A stretch of DNA of 64,000 nt from Indibacter alkaliphilus LW1 (GTDB taxonomy: Bacteria; Bacteroidota; Bacteroidia; Cytophagales; Cyclobacteriaceae). Below are positions 31,164 through 39,833 of this stretch, piece after piece. The stretch spans positions 162,120-226,119 of the forward strand of contig NZ_ALWO02000011.1 of the NCBI RefSeq assembly GCF_000295935.2. The letters are read 5' to 3'. Below the pieces are notes generated by a model. It worked only from the letters and a program-made list of their open reading frames with translations. It did not search any database and was not told where the DNA came from. Within the stretch, counting starts at the first letter, position 1, and each line of letters opens with the position of its first letter. Made by a program: the position numbers and the translations under genes.

Positions 31164-33761
31164 TTAATTTTCCTCTAGATAAGGAGAAAGAAAAAATTCC
31201 ATATAATCTTTTGCCATTTGATCCTTTTCTTCAGCAAAAATCCTCTTGGCTTGATCCACTACTCCTGGTTCATCTACAAAACCAAAAATACCCATAAAAG
31301 CTGCTATTCTAACATAAGATGCCCTGTGTTCAGAAGCTAGTTTTACCAAGTTGTTTACCGCCAATTCTGAATTCCCCCCCCTAATTTTGGAGAAATAGTC
31401 AGCATAATAGCCTACAAAATAATAAAGTGACTGACCACCTAGATTTTCAAGCTTCTTATGAAACCAGTCTGACTCTTCAGCATGCTCCTCCGAAATGAAA
31501 TAATCTGCAAGTGCAACAATTATCCTGATGTTCCGGCTTTCTCTGAACCTTTCTGCTATCTCATCTCTATTGGTATTACTGTCATTTTCCAGGTAAGCCT
31601 GCAAAGCTGTTCCAGCTACGTAATATGAGGGATCATTCATCCATCGCAGGAATGCCGGTGAATATTTCCCCCCATCAATCAAACTTAATAACTCAATAGC
31701 ACCTAGCCTCACTGTATTTTTTTGGTCATTCTCTGCAATTTCGAACAGCTTTTCCTCAATATTCTCTATTTGAGAAATCCAATCCGGATTTTGAGAGATT
31801 TTCATGACAGCCATTTCTCGGATTGCCCAAAAAGGATCCTGCAGTGCCCTTTCAATCACAGAAGTCACCTCCGGATCATTTGAATAATCAGAACTTAAAC
31901 TGTCCAATGCCTCATACCTTGATACCCCAAAAGTAGATTCCTTGAATTGGTTAATAAAATGAGCCTTTCCCCTGTAAGATTTTTTTTCAGCCAAAAGTTG
32001 CTGACTCTCATCAAAATAAAGCTCGGTGATCGGAACCTCATTTTCAATTGCAAATTGTTGCCATGCTTTATCCAAAATATATTCTTTCACAAAACGCTCC
32101 CCACCGCTATACCAACTTACCTTGAAAGGTAACTTATAAAGCGGTGTGTTTTCAAAATCCTGTCTTTGGGAAACTGTCAATAAAAGGTTTTCAGGCTGTG
32201 AATAGTCTACCTCGTATTCCAATACTGGATGACCTGAATCTAAAAACCACTGATTGAAAAACCAATTGAGATCTATCCCTGTAACCTCTTCAAAAGCCAA
32301 CCTTAAATCATGGACTTCCACACTTCGGAAGGCATGCTTCGTTAAATAATGTTGAAGGGAACTGAAAAACGCATCATCTCCAAGATAATCACGCAACATG
32401 TGAAGAATTCTGCCTCCTTTAGCATAGGAGTGATTGTCAAACATATCCTCTGGATCATCATAATAAAACCTGATCAAATCCACCTGCTTCCTTTTTGCCT
32501 CACTTAAATATTGCTCCAATTCGGATACATGATGAAGGTCAGCCTCATCACGGCCCTCCTTATAGTCATACCAGAGGTATTCAGAATAATTGGCAAAAGC
32601 TTCGTTTAAAGTCAGGTTTGACCATGACTCATTAGTGACATAATTTCCAAACCACTGATGAAATAATTCATGGGCTATTATTCCATCCCACTCTGAATCA
32701 ATTGCCTCTCTCTCATCAAGATTTAGCTCTTCCATGAAAACAGAAACCGTGGTATTTTCCATAGCCCCAGAAACAAAATCCCTGACCACAACTTGGTCAT
32801 ATTTCTGCCAAGGGTACCTCACTCCCAATATCTCTGAAAAGAAACCGATCATTTCCGGCGTGTTTTTAAAAACCGTTTTTGCCCCTTCTTCAAATTCTTT
32901 TTCAACATAATAATTAACCTGCAATCCCTCCCATTCATCTTTGATTTCTACAAAATCACCCACCACTATTGCTGCCAGATATGGGGCATGGGGTAAATCC
33001 ATCTGCCAATGGTCGGTGCGATTACCATCAGCTTGGGTAGTACTGGAAATCAGGGTGCCGTTACTGATTGTCCTAAACTGCTCAGGTACTGTAAGTCTGA
33101 TTTCTTGTGTAGTTCTTTCATTGGGCGAATCAATGGTTGGAAACCATTTAGAGTTGTGCTCTGTCTCCCCTTGCGTCCAGATTTGAATAGGCTTATTTTC
33201 ATTCCCTTGGGTATTGATAAAGTATAGTCCTTTCCTATCAGTTATTGCAACACTCCCTTGACCGGAATTCTCATTGGGCATTGCAGTATATTTGATTTTA
33301 ACCTGAAGCGTATCCTTATTTGTATACTCCCTGGGTAAATAAATTGTAGCTTTCTGAGTATTGTATCTGAAATTTAAAACATCTTCTTTTCCATCCTCCA
33401 CAAGCCAAATATTATGAATATCAAAGTCTTTGGCATCTAGAACTAAAGCACTCTGGGGGAAAAAATAAGGTTTGATCAAAAGCTTTGCTTCTCCAAAAAC
33501 CAATTCATTTTCAAAATCAAAAGAAAGATCCAGAGCTGTATGAATCAAATCAAAATCCCTTTGGTTGGAGCTGCGGTATTCTGAAATTTCACTTTCCAAC
33601 TTCCTAACCTTTTCGGATTTTTCATGATCCTTTAAATCCTGCTGATCAACAGCTACATTATTTTGTTCACTGCCTTCTTCTACAGTAATATTAGCAGTCT
33701 GGCAAGACCAAAACAGGACAAACACAATGGCTAAAATGGGTCTGGTTTTATCCAATTTCAT
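31164..33761 (-). CDS. M1 family aminopeptidase, lipoprotein
   Basis: Zinc metallopeptidase that removes N-terminal residues from peptides, probably in the periplasm or on the outer membrane. From the start MKLDKTRPIL the product is 865 aa and opens with a lipoprotein signal (FVLFWSC). The exopeptidase motif GAMEN is at 332-336 and the zinc site HELFH at 364-368 with the third ligand E387, exactly 19 residues after H368. The C-terminal third is helical repeat-like, as in the M1 family. An in-frame ATG 144 nt upstream (33905) would displace the signal peptide and overlap the divergent gene, so it is rejected. The natural substrate is unknown. Confidence 0.93.
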   Translation of the reverse strand: MKLDKTRPILAIVFVLFWSCQTANITVEEGSEQNNVAVDQQDLKDHEKSEKVRKLESEISEYRSSNQRDFDLIHTALDLSFDFENELVFGEAKLLIKPYFFPQSALVLDAKDFDIHNIWLVEDGKEDVLNFRYNTQKATIYLPREYTNKDTLQVKIKYTAMPNENSGQGSVAITDRKGLYFINTQGNENKPIQIWTQGETEHNSKWFPTIDSPNERTTQEIRLTVPEQFRTISNGTLISSTTQADGNRTDHWQMDLPHAPYLAAIVVGDFVEIKDEWEGLQVNYYVEKEFEEGAKTVFKNTPEMIGFFSEILGVRYPWQKYDQVVVRDFVSGAMENTTVSVFMEELNLDEREAIDSEWDGIIAHELFHQWFGNYVTNESWSNLTLNEAFANYSEYLWYDYKEGRDEADLHHVSELEQYLSEAKRKQVDLIRFYYDDPEDMFDNHSYAKGGRILHMLRDYLGDDAFFSSLQHYLTKHAFRSVEVHDLRLAFEEVTGIDLNWFFNQWFLDSGHPVLEYEVDYSQPENLLLTVSQRQDFENTPLYKLPFKVSWYSGGERFVKEYILDKAWQQFAIENEVPITELYFDESQQLLAEKKSYRGKAHFINQFKESTFGVSRYEALDSLSSDYSNDPEVTSVIERALQDPFWAIREMAVMKISQNPDWISQIENIEEKLFEIAENDQKNTVRLGAIELLSLIDGGKYSPAFLRWMNDPSYYVAGTALQAYLENDSNTNRDEIAERFRESRNIRIIVALADYFISEEHAEESDWFHKKLENLGGQSLYYFVGYYADYFSKIRGGNSELAVNNLVKLASEHRASYVRIAAFMGIFGFVDEPGVVDQAKRIFAEEKDQMAKDYMEFFLSPYLEEN

Positions 33762-33810
33762 AAAAAGGGTTTTTAAAGATAAATCGTATATTAGGCGCAA
33801 AATAAACGAA

Positions 33811-34305
33811 ATGTATTCAGTTAGTATAAAAAATTCAGTTTTTGAAGTCGAGAAACCGAAAGATTCAATCAAAGTGAATGAACAGATTCTTGACTGGGAT
33901 ATCACTAAGACAGGTGAGCATCATTTCAATGTTCTCTATCAAAATCAGTCTTTTAACCTTGAACTAGTGCAGATTGAGGAAGAAACTAAAACCATAACTC
34001 TGAAACTCAATAACAAACCCTGTGAGATAAAACTCAAAGACAAGTTTGACCTGCTCTTGGAAAAATTAGGCATGAACATGGCTGTTCCCAATGCAGCCAA
34101 AGAAGTAAAGGCTCCAATGCCGGGATTGATTTTTGATATCAAGGTCAAAGAAGGAGATGAAGTCAAAAAAGGTGATCCTGTCTTGATTTTGGAAGCCATG
34201 AAAATGGAAAATATTCTGAAGTCGCCTGGAGATGGTACTGTCAAATCCATCAAAATCAAAAAAGGCCAAAGCGTGGAGAAAAATCAGGTATTGATCCAAT
34301 TTTAA
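33811..34305 (+). CDS. Biotin carboxyl carrier domain protein
   Basis: Carries biotin between the carboxylase and transferase steps of an acyl-CoA or pyruvate-type carboxylase. The start MYSVSIKNSV gives 164 aa. A biotinyl domain (about residues 97-164) holds the biotinylation motif EAMKMEN with lysine K131 and the hinge APMPGLIFDI. The N-terminal 90 residues are a poorly conserved beta-rich part typical of the carrier subunit of propionyl/acetyl-CoA carboxylases. The catalytic partners are not in this window. It is divergent from the aminopeptidase gene, with 49 nt between them. Confidence 0.85.
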   Translation: MYSVSIKNSVFEVEKPKDSIKVNEQILDWDITKTGEHHFNVLYQNQSFNLELVQIEEETKTITLKLNNKPCEIKLKDKFDLLLEKLGMNMAVPNAAKEVKAPMPGLIFDIKVKEGDEVKKGDPVLILEAMKMENILKSPGDGTVKSIKIKKGQSVEKNQVLIQF

Positions 34306-34316
34306 AATGGTCTTAG

Positions 34317-34347
34317 TTTAGTTTTCTACATTAAGGCTTTATATTTG
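34317..34347 (+). promoter_or_regulatory. Promoter of pyrH-frr
   Basis: TTTA (34317-34320), 19 bases, TATATTTG (34340-34347). The -7 box is a perfect match to TAnnTTTG and the -33 box differs by one base. The predicted start is about 45 nt upstream of pyrH. Confidence 0.65.
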
Positions 34348-34398
34348 TCGGGTTTAAACCATAGAAATTAAAAAGTACCATTTCCCAATTACCGAAAA

Positions 34399-35109
34399 AT
34401 GAAATACAATAGGATCTTACTGAAGCTTAGCGGAGAAGCCCTAATGGGCGAAAAGAATTACGGAATTGACTCAAATAGACTTGAACAATACGCACAGGAA
34501 ATCCGCAAAGTCAGGGATATGGGTGTAGAAGTGGCTATTGTAATTGGAGGAGGTAATATCTTTAGAGGAGTACAGGCGGAAAAGACAGGGATAGACAGGG
34601 TTCAGGGGGATTACATGGGTATGCTTGCCACGTTGATCAACGCCATGGCCCTTCAAAGTGCCTTAGAACAAGGTGGCATGTACACCAGGTTAATGTCCGG
34701 TATTAAAGTTGAAAGCGTATGTGAGCCTTTTATCAGAAGAAGAGCTATCAGACATTTGGAAAAAGGAAGAATTGTGATATTTGGGGCAGGAATTGGCAAC
34801 CCATACTTTACTACCGATTCTACTGCCAGCTTAAGAGCCATTGAAATTGAAGCCGATGTAGTACTCAAGGGCACTAGAGTGGATGGTGTATACACTGCTG
34901 ACCCAGAAAAAGACAAAAACGCAACAAAATATACAACACTCTCATTCCAAGAGGCGTACCAGAAAAACCTCAACATCATGGACATGACTGCGTTTACTCT
35001 ATGTCAAGAAAATAATCTGCCCATAGTGGTATTCGACATGAACAAACCCGGAAACCTTGAAAAAATAGTTTCCGGCGAAGATATAGGAACTTTAATTACT
35101 TCAATTTAA
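34399..35109 (+). CDS. pyrH: UMP kinase
   Basis: Phosphorylates UMP to UDP in pyrimidine nucleotide synthesis; cytoplasmic hexamer. The 236-aa product has the amino-acid kinase fold with [10 protein letters not shown] near the N-terminus and [11 protein letters not shown] at about residues 50-60, followed by [20 protein letters not shown]. It precedes frr by 17 nt, an order found in many bacteria (tsf, pyrH, frr). Confidence 0.97.
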   Translation: MKYNRILLKLSGEALMGEKNYGIDSNRLEQYAQEIRKVRDMGVEVAIVIGGGNIFRGVQAEKTGIDRVQGDYMGMLATLINAMALQSALEQGGMYTRLMSGIKVESVCEPFIRRRAIRHLEKGRIVIFGAGIGNPYFTTDSTASLRAIEIEADVVLKGTRVDGVYTADPEKDKNATKYTTLSFQEAYQKNLNIMDMTAFTLCQENNLPIVVFDMNKPGNLEKIVSGEDIGTLITSI

Positions 35110-35126
35110 TCCAGAATTATTTAGAC

Positions 35127-35687
35127 ATGGAAGAAATTCAACTTTACCTGGAAGAAGCAAAAGAACTCATGCAAAAAGCAGTAGATCATACTGCTTCCGA
35201 ATTGGTTAAAATCAGAGCCGGAAAGGCTATGCCTAATCTGCTTGACGGAATAATGGTGAACTATTATGGCGCTCCTACGCCTTTACAACAAGTAGCCTCT
35301 GTGACTACTCCTGACGCTAGGACCTTAACCATTAAGCCTTGGGAAAAAAACCTTATAGGCGAAATTGAAAAAGCAATTATCAATTCTGACCTTGGTCTTG
35401 CGCCACAAAATAACGGAGAGATCATCATCCTAACAATTCCTCCACTTACTGAGGAAAGAAGAAAGCTTTTGGTAAAACAAGCCAAACAAGAGTGTGAGTC
35501 TGGTAAAATCTCAGTCAGAACTATCCGTAAAGACACCAATGAATCCCTAAAAAAGCTCCAAAAAGACGGGGTTGCGGAAGATGAAGTCAAAAGAGCGGAA
35601 GATAATGTCCAAAAATTAACAGATCAGTATTCCTCAAAAATTGATGAGCTATTGGTGAAAAAAGAAGCAGAAATCATGACTGTTTGA
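35127..35687 (+). CDS. frr: Ribosome recycling factor
   Basis: Splits the post-termination ribosome together with EF-G. The 186-aa product has the two RRF parts, including KIRAGKAMPNLLDGIMVNYYG and RRKLLVKQAKQECESGKISV (listed in part) and the C-terminal helix. It is followed by a strong terminator. Confidence 0.97.
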   Translation: MEEIQLYLEEAKELMQKAVDHTASELVKIRAGKAMPNLLDGIMVNYYGAPTPLQQVASVTTPDARTLTIKPWEKNLIGEIEKAIINSDLGLAPQNNGEIIILTIPPLTEERRKLLVKQAKQECESGKISVRTIRKDTNESLKKLQKDGVAEDEVKRAEDNVQKLTDQYSSKIDELLVKKEAEIMTV

Positions 35688-35705
35688 TCAATCACAAAAG
35701 ACTTA

Positions 35706-35741
35706 AAAGGTTGCCAATTGAATTGGTAACCTTTTTTTTTT
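35706..35741 (+). terminator. Terminator after frr, shared with the PNP genes
   Basis: The stem AAGGTT-CCAATT pairs with AATTGG-AACCTT with one mismatch and is followed by a run of at least nine T on the plus strand. It ends 4 nt from the stop of the convergent PNP gene, so it could also work weakly in the other direction. Confidence 0.85.
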
Positions 35742-35744
35742 CCA

Positions 35745-36557
35745 CTACAAAATCCTCTTGACTAAAAGGGCAAGCTGCTTACCTGCTCTATCTGCAACTT
35801 CAACTACATCTGCATGGGTAAACTCCTTGCGGACTTTTGGAATACTTTCATTGGTGATAACAGAGAATGCTATAGTTTTCAAACCCATATGCCGGGCTAT
35901 GATAATTTCCGGCACCGTACTCATACCTACAGCATCAGCCCCGATTATACGCAAAAACCGTACTTCTGCCTTGGTTTCGAGTTTTGGGCCTGGGACCCCA
36001 GCATAAATCCCTTTTTTCAAATCAATTCTTAGATCGACCGCTTCATCTAAGGCTAATTTCATCCATTCAGAATCCAAGGATTCTGACATATCAGGAAATC
36101 TGGGGCCATAATCGCCCAAATTTTTACCTCTAAGTGGATTATCAGGAAAAAGACTGATAATATCCTCAATAAGCATCAGGTCTCCTGCTTGAAAATCAGG
36201 GTTAAGACCTCCCGCCGCATTGGTGATGACAAGCTTTTCAACTCCCAATGTTCTAAGAACCCTTAAAGGGAAAGTTACTGCCTTCATTCCATAATTTTCA
36301 TAAAAATGAAATCGCCCACTCATTGCTAAAACCATCTTTCCTTCAAGTTCGCCGAGAATCAGTTTTCCGGAATGACCCTCCACAGTTGAGATTGGAAAAT
36401 GTGGAATCTCTGCATAAGGGAACTCTTGAATGAGTTTCATTTCCTGTAAAAGGCTTCCTAATCCCGAGCCCAGTATTATCCCTGTATCACAGGGATGTTT
36501 GAGCCGTTTTGATAAAAATAAAAAAGCAGCATTAATACTATTTTCAAAAGTATCCAT
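35745..36557 (-). CDS. Purine nucleoside phosphorylase, paralog 1
   Basis: Cleaves purine nucleosides with phosphate to give the free base and ribose 1-phosphate, in cytoplasmic purine salvage. The 270-aa protein is of the trimeric type: GIILGSGLGSLL (phosphate loop), NAAGGLNPDF, and GVPGPKLETKAE with E194 at the purine-contact position. N236 in SVITNES matches the asparagine that binds 6-oxopurines in the mammalian enzyme, so inosine and guanosine are likely substrates. It lies 28 nt after a paralog and is probably cotranscribed. Confidence 0.93.
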   Translation of the reverse strand: MDTFENSINAAFLFLSKRLKHPCDTGIILGSGLGSLLQEMKLIQEFPYAEIPHFPISTVEGHSGKLILGELEGKMVLAMSGRFHFYENYGMKAVTFPLRVLRTLGVEKLVITNAAGGLNPDFQAGDLMLIEDIISLFPDNPLRGKNLGDYGPRFPDMSESLDSEWMKLALDEAVDLRIDLKKGIYAGVPGPKLETKAEVRFLRIIGADAVGMSTVPEIIIARHMGLKTIAFSVITNESIPKVRKEFTHADVVEVADRAGKQLALLVKRIL

Positions 36558-36585
36558 ATCACTATCAAAGATTCAATCTCTATAA

Positions 36586-37422
36586 TTAAAGTTTAGCAAT
36601 CAACTCTTTGATGATCAATCCCATCCCTGGCTCTGCCTTTGCAGCAGCCACCAATACTTCCTCTATCTTTACTTTTTTGATATTTCCAGGCGAACAAAGA
36701 TCAGTGATTGCTGAAATAGCAAATACCGGCAACTCCATATGTCTGGCAACAATTACTTCAGGAATCGTACTCATTCCTATAGCATCAGCTCCAATTGTCC
36801 TCAAATATTTGTATTCTGCTTTGGTTTCCAGATTTGGGCCCTGAACGGCAGCATAAACGCCTTGATGAACATTCATTGAATCCCTTTTGGCAATATCCAA
36901 GGCAGAAGTAATCAAAGACTGATCATAGGGTTCTGACATATCAGGGAATCGGACTCCGAATTCTTCTAAATTCTTTCCTCTTAAAGGATTTTCGGGAAAC
37001 AGGTCAATATGATCATTGATGATCATCAATTCACCGATTTTATATTCTGGATTTAGCCCTCCTGCTGCATTTGAAACAAACAGGTGTTTGATACCAAGTT
37101 TTTTCATCACCCTAACTGGAAAAGTCACTTCTTTCATGGAGTATCCCTCGTAGTAATGGAATCTCCCTTGCATGGCTACCACGGATTTGCCTGACAGCTT
37201 CCCAAAAATCAACTTGCCTTTATGACTTTCTACTGTGGAAACCGGAAAAAACGGGATTTCTTCATAGGGGATCTCCTTTTCTATCTGGATATGTTGAATA
37301 AGCTGTCCCAACCCTGTACCTAGGATGATACCCAAATCAATCGCATGATCATATTTTCCTAAAATATCATCAACTGCATGTTGTATCTGTTGGCTGTAGC
37401 TAATTGTGGGCTCTATTCTCAT
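36586..37422 (-). CDS. Purine nucleoside phosphorylase, paralog 2
   Basis: Same family and reaction as the neighbour: 278 aa with GIILGTGLGQLI, SNAAGGLNPEY and VQGPNLETKAEY (E199). It differs at a key place: the residue aligned with the purine-contact asparagine is D241 (AISAITDLCSPG). An aspartate there accepts a protonated or 6-amino purine in engineered trimeric PNP and in MTA phosphorylases, so specificity may be broader than in paralog 1. This is inference from alignment by eye. It is the first gene of the pair. Confidence 0.92.
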   Translation of the reverse strand: MRIEPTISYSQQIQHAVDDILGKYDHAIDLGIILGTGLGQLIQHIQIEKEIPYEEIPFFPVSTVESHKGKLIFGKLSGKSVVAMQGRFHYYEGYSMKEVTFPVRVMKKLGIKHLFVSNAAGGLNPEYKIGELMIINDHIDLFPENPLRGKNLEEFGVRFPDMSEPYDQSLITSALDIAKRDSMNVHQGVYAAVQGPNLETKAEYKYLRTIGADAIGMSTIPEVIVARHMELPVFAISAITDLCSPGNIKKVKIEEVLVAAAKAEPGMGLIIKELIAKL

Positions 37423-37540
37423 TTTGGTAGTTTGGATTGAAGGTACAAATTTCGATTTTACAAATAATTTAACTCACATACGAAACTTAAAAGCAGTCTT
37501 GATTGTAGATTAGCTGCATTAATTTTAGAAATTCTATTCA

Positions 37541-38065
37541 ATGATAAAGATAATCGTAGGCACCAACCGACAAAACTCTCTGTCCAATAAATTGGCACTA
37601 ATCTATCTGGAAAATTTAAAGAAAATGGGCAAAGATGCTGAGATTTTAAATTTACAGGATTTGCCCCATGATTTTGTGTTTTCGGCCCTATATGAGAACA
37701 ATGGAAAAAACAATCTGTTCAATAACTTTCACCAGAAAGTAAAGGAAGGGAAAAAATTTGTTTTTATCGTACCTGAATACAATGGTTCTTTTCCAGGAAT
37801 ACTGAAATCCTTTATTGACGGAATGACGTACCCAAATAGTTTTAGAAATAAAAAATGTGCCTTAGTAGGACTATCATCAGGAATAGGCGGGGGTGGCATC
37901 GCTTTGAGCCACCTCACCGACATCTTCCATTACCTGGGAATGCATGTACTTGCCTTCAAACCAAAATTGGCCAAAATAGAAGACAACATGTCAGATAACC
38001 TGCTCACCAACAGGCTGTACATGGAATTACTTCAATCACAGGCTGAAATGTTGATTGACTTTTAG
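37541..38065 (+). CDS. NADPH-dependent FMN reductase family protein
   Basis: Flavodoxin-like reductase that uses NAD(P)H to reduce FMN, quinones or other acceptors. The 174-aa product has the phosphate-binding start IVGTNRQNSLSNKLA and the family motif PEYNGSFPGILKSFIDGM. No signal peptide is seen, so it is cytoplasmic. It is convergent with ftsZ, with both stop codons inside one hairpin. The physiological substrate cannot be told from sequence. Confidence 0.88.
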   Translation: MIKIIVGTNRQNSLSNKLALIYLENLKKMGKDAEILNLQDLPHDFVFSALYENNGKNNLFNNFHQKVKEGKKFVFIVPEYNGSFPGILKSFIDGMTYPNSFRNKKCALVGLSSGIGGGGIALSHLTDIFHYLGMHVLAFKPKLAKIEDNMSDNLLTNRLYMELLQSQAEMLIDF

Positions 38066-38078
38066 AAGTCAATCAACA
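38049..38078. terminator. Shared hairpin at the convergent FMN-reductase and ftsZ ends
   Basis: A perfect 13-bp stem (TGTTGATTGACTT with AAGTCAATCAACA) has a 4-nt loop. The reductase stop TAG is at 38063-38065 in the loop and the ftsZ stop TGA is at 38069-38071 in the stem, so the last codons of both genes are encoded inside it. T runs after the stem are short on both sides, so terminator strength is uncertain. Confidence 0.65.
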
Positions 38079-39739
38079 TTATCATGCAGAAACTTATTGT
38101 TTTTCAAAAACTCATTTTCGTCTGTTAGATTAAATCTGGAAAGACTTCTTTCAGAACTGTGCTGCACATCAGATAACTTAACCTGCTTTCTTACAAAGGC
38201 CGGAGTCTCTAATTTTTCTTTAAAATCCTCCGTGTTCTGGTTAAAAGTGCTTCGCATGTTTTTCAACTTTTCAAATCTCTCGTAAGCTTTTTGAATTGCT
38301 TTTTGCCTGACTTCCTCATAGTAATCATTTCCAAAAACAGTAGGCTTAGCTTCTTCTTCCTCTTCTTTTTGGTTTACCGGAAGCTGGGGCTCTTTTTCCT
38401 CCTCGCTTTCCAGTTCAAAAACTACTTTTGATTTTTCAGAAGATTTATCAGCGTCTTCAAACACAAACTCATCTTGCTCTTCCACCTCTTCGATTTCCAC
38501 TTGCTTCACCTCAGTCTTTTGTTCAGTTTCCACAGCCTTTGGAGTATCCATTGTTGGCTTAGGCTCATTGGCTTTTTGAATCGGTCTTTGAAAGGTAAAA
38601 GTATATGATTCTCCTGGAGAAGCTGTTTCAGCAACTTTTGAGGACTTGCCAGACTCAAGGTCTATGACTTTAATGGTTTTCTCCTCTTCCTCCTCAGCTT
38701 CAGTCACAACAGCAGTAGGTTTCACTGCCTTTGAACTAGGGGAAGCTGTTGTCAGCTTATCCATTTCAAAACCTGTGGCAATCACAGTTACTCTGATACC
38801 TTTTCCTAGATCAGGATCAATTCCTTGACCAAATATCACTTCTGCATCTTCTCCGGCTCTCTCTTGGATGTATTCCGTAATCTCACTCAATTCGTCCATA
38901 GAAAGCTCATCATCCTCTCCTGACATGATTGAAAGCAGGATTTTTTGCGCTCCTCTGATGTCTACGTTATTCAATAAAGGCGAAGCAATAGCCTTCTCAG
39001 CGGCACGGATTGCTCTTCCTTCTCCTTCTTCACTGGCAGAGCCCATTACTGCAGCTCCCGCATCTTTCATCACTGTTTTGACATCTTCAAAATCCACATT
39101 GACATCTTGATGCACAGTAATGATTTCGGCAATTGACTTGGCTGCAGTAGTCAGAACATTGTCAGCCTTTGCAAAAGCTGAACGAATGGCCAGGTTACCG
39201 TAAATCTCCCTCAATTTATCATTGAGGATAACAAGGACTGTGTCGCAGTTTTCCCTCAACGACTCAATACCAGTCTGTGCAGCCTGCATTTTCTTCCTTC
39301 CTTCAAAAACAAAAGGTGCAGTCACTATCCCTACAGTAAGGATATCCATGTCCTTTGCTATCTTGGCAATTACAGGAGCGGCACCCGTACCGGTTCCTCC
39401 ACCCATTCCAGCTGTAATAAAGACCATTTTGGTCTTATCAGAAAGCAGCTCTCTGATATCTTCCTTGCTTTCCAGGGCAGCATTTTTTCCTTTCTCAGGA
39501 TTTGCTCCGGCTCCAAGTCCTTCGGTAAGGTTAGCTCCCAATTGTAGCCTCAATGGCACAGGACTGCTTTTGAGTGCCTGGGCATCAGTATTGACGACCA
39601 CGAACTCCACGTCCTTGATACCTTGATTATACATGTGGTTAACGGCATTGGAACCGCCACCTCCTACTCCGATCACCTTAATGATGGATTTGTGGTTTTT
39701 TGGAAGATCAAACTTGTAATCTTTCATGTTATCTGACAT
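38069..39739 (-). CDS. ftsZ: Cell division protein FtsZ
   Basis: Tubulin-like GTPase that forms the division ring. At 556 aa it is well above the 350-400 aa typical size. The GTPase core (about residues 15-330) has the tubulin signature GGGTGTG at 113-119. A long acidic, glutamate-rich linker (about 345-505) follows. The FtsA-binding C-terminal peptide is recognisable as PAFVRKQ at 513-519, and 37 further residues come after it. It is the last gene of the dcw cluster and sits 94 nt after ftsA, with no promoter seen in that gap. Confidence 0.98.
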   Translation of the reverse strand: MSDNMKDYKFDLPKNHKSIIKVIGVGGGGSNAVNHMYNQGIKDVEFVVVNTDAQALKSSPVPLRLQLGANLTEGLGAGANPEKGKNAALESKEDIRELLSDKTKMVFITAGMGGGTGTGAAPVIAKIAKDMDILTVGIVTAPFVFEGRKKMQAAQTGIESLRENCDTVLVILNDKLREIYGNLAIRSAFAKADNVLTTAAKSIAEIITVHQDVNVDFEDVKTVMKDAGAAVMGSASEEGEGRAIRAAEKAIASPLLNNVDIRGAQKILLSIMSGEDDELSMDELSEITEYIQERAGEDAEVIFGQGIDPDLGKGIRVTVIATGFEMDKLTTASPSSKAVKPTAVVTEAEEEEEKTIKVIDLESGKSSKVAETASPGESYTFTFQRPIQKANEPKPTMDTPKAVETEQKTEVKQVEIEEVEEQDEFVFEDADKSSEKSKVVFELESEEEKEPQLPVNQKEEEEEAKPTVFGNDYYEEVRQKAIQKAYERFEKLKNMRSTFNQNTEDFKEKLETPAFVRKQVKLSDVQHSSERSLSRFNLTDENEFLKNNKFLHDNVD

Positions 39740-39833
39740 TTATTTGTGTATGTTGGTGAATAATTATTTTCAATGTTTAAATTTTTAGGGAAATGAAAGG
39801 CAAGACCCTTCACCTCCCCCAATATGATAAGCC

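Noticed and set aside
33762..33905. Upstream extension of the M1 aminopeptidase by 48 codons
   Set aside because: It would mask a clear lipoprotein signal and overlap the divergent biotin-carrier gene.
39222..39626. A 134-codon plus-strand ORF opposite ftsZ
   Set aside because: Antisense to the conserved FtsZ GTPase core; its alanine, serine and proline bias is that of a reversed coding frame.
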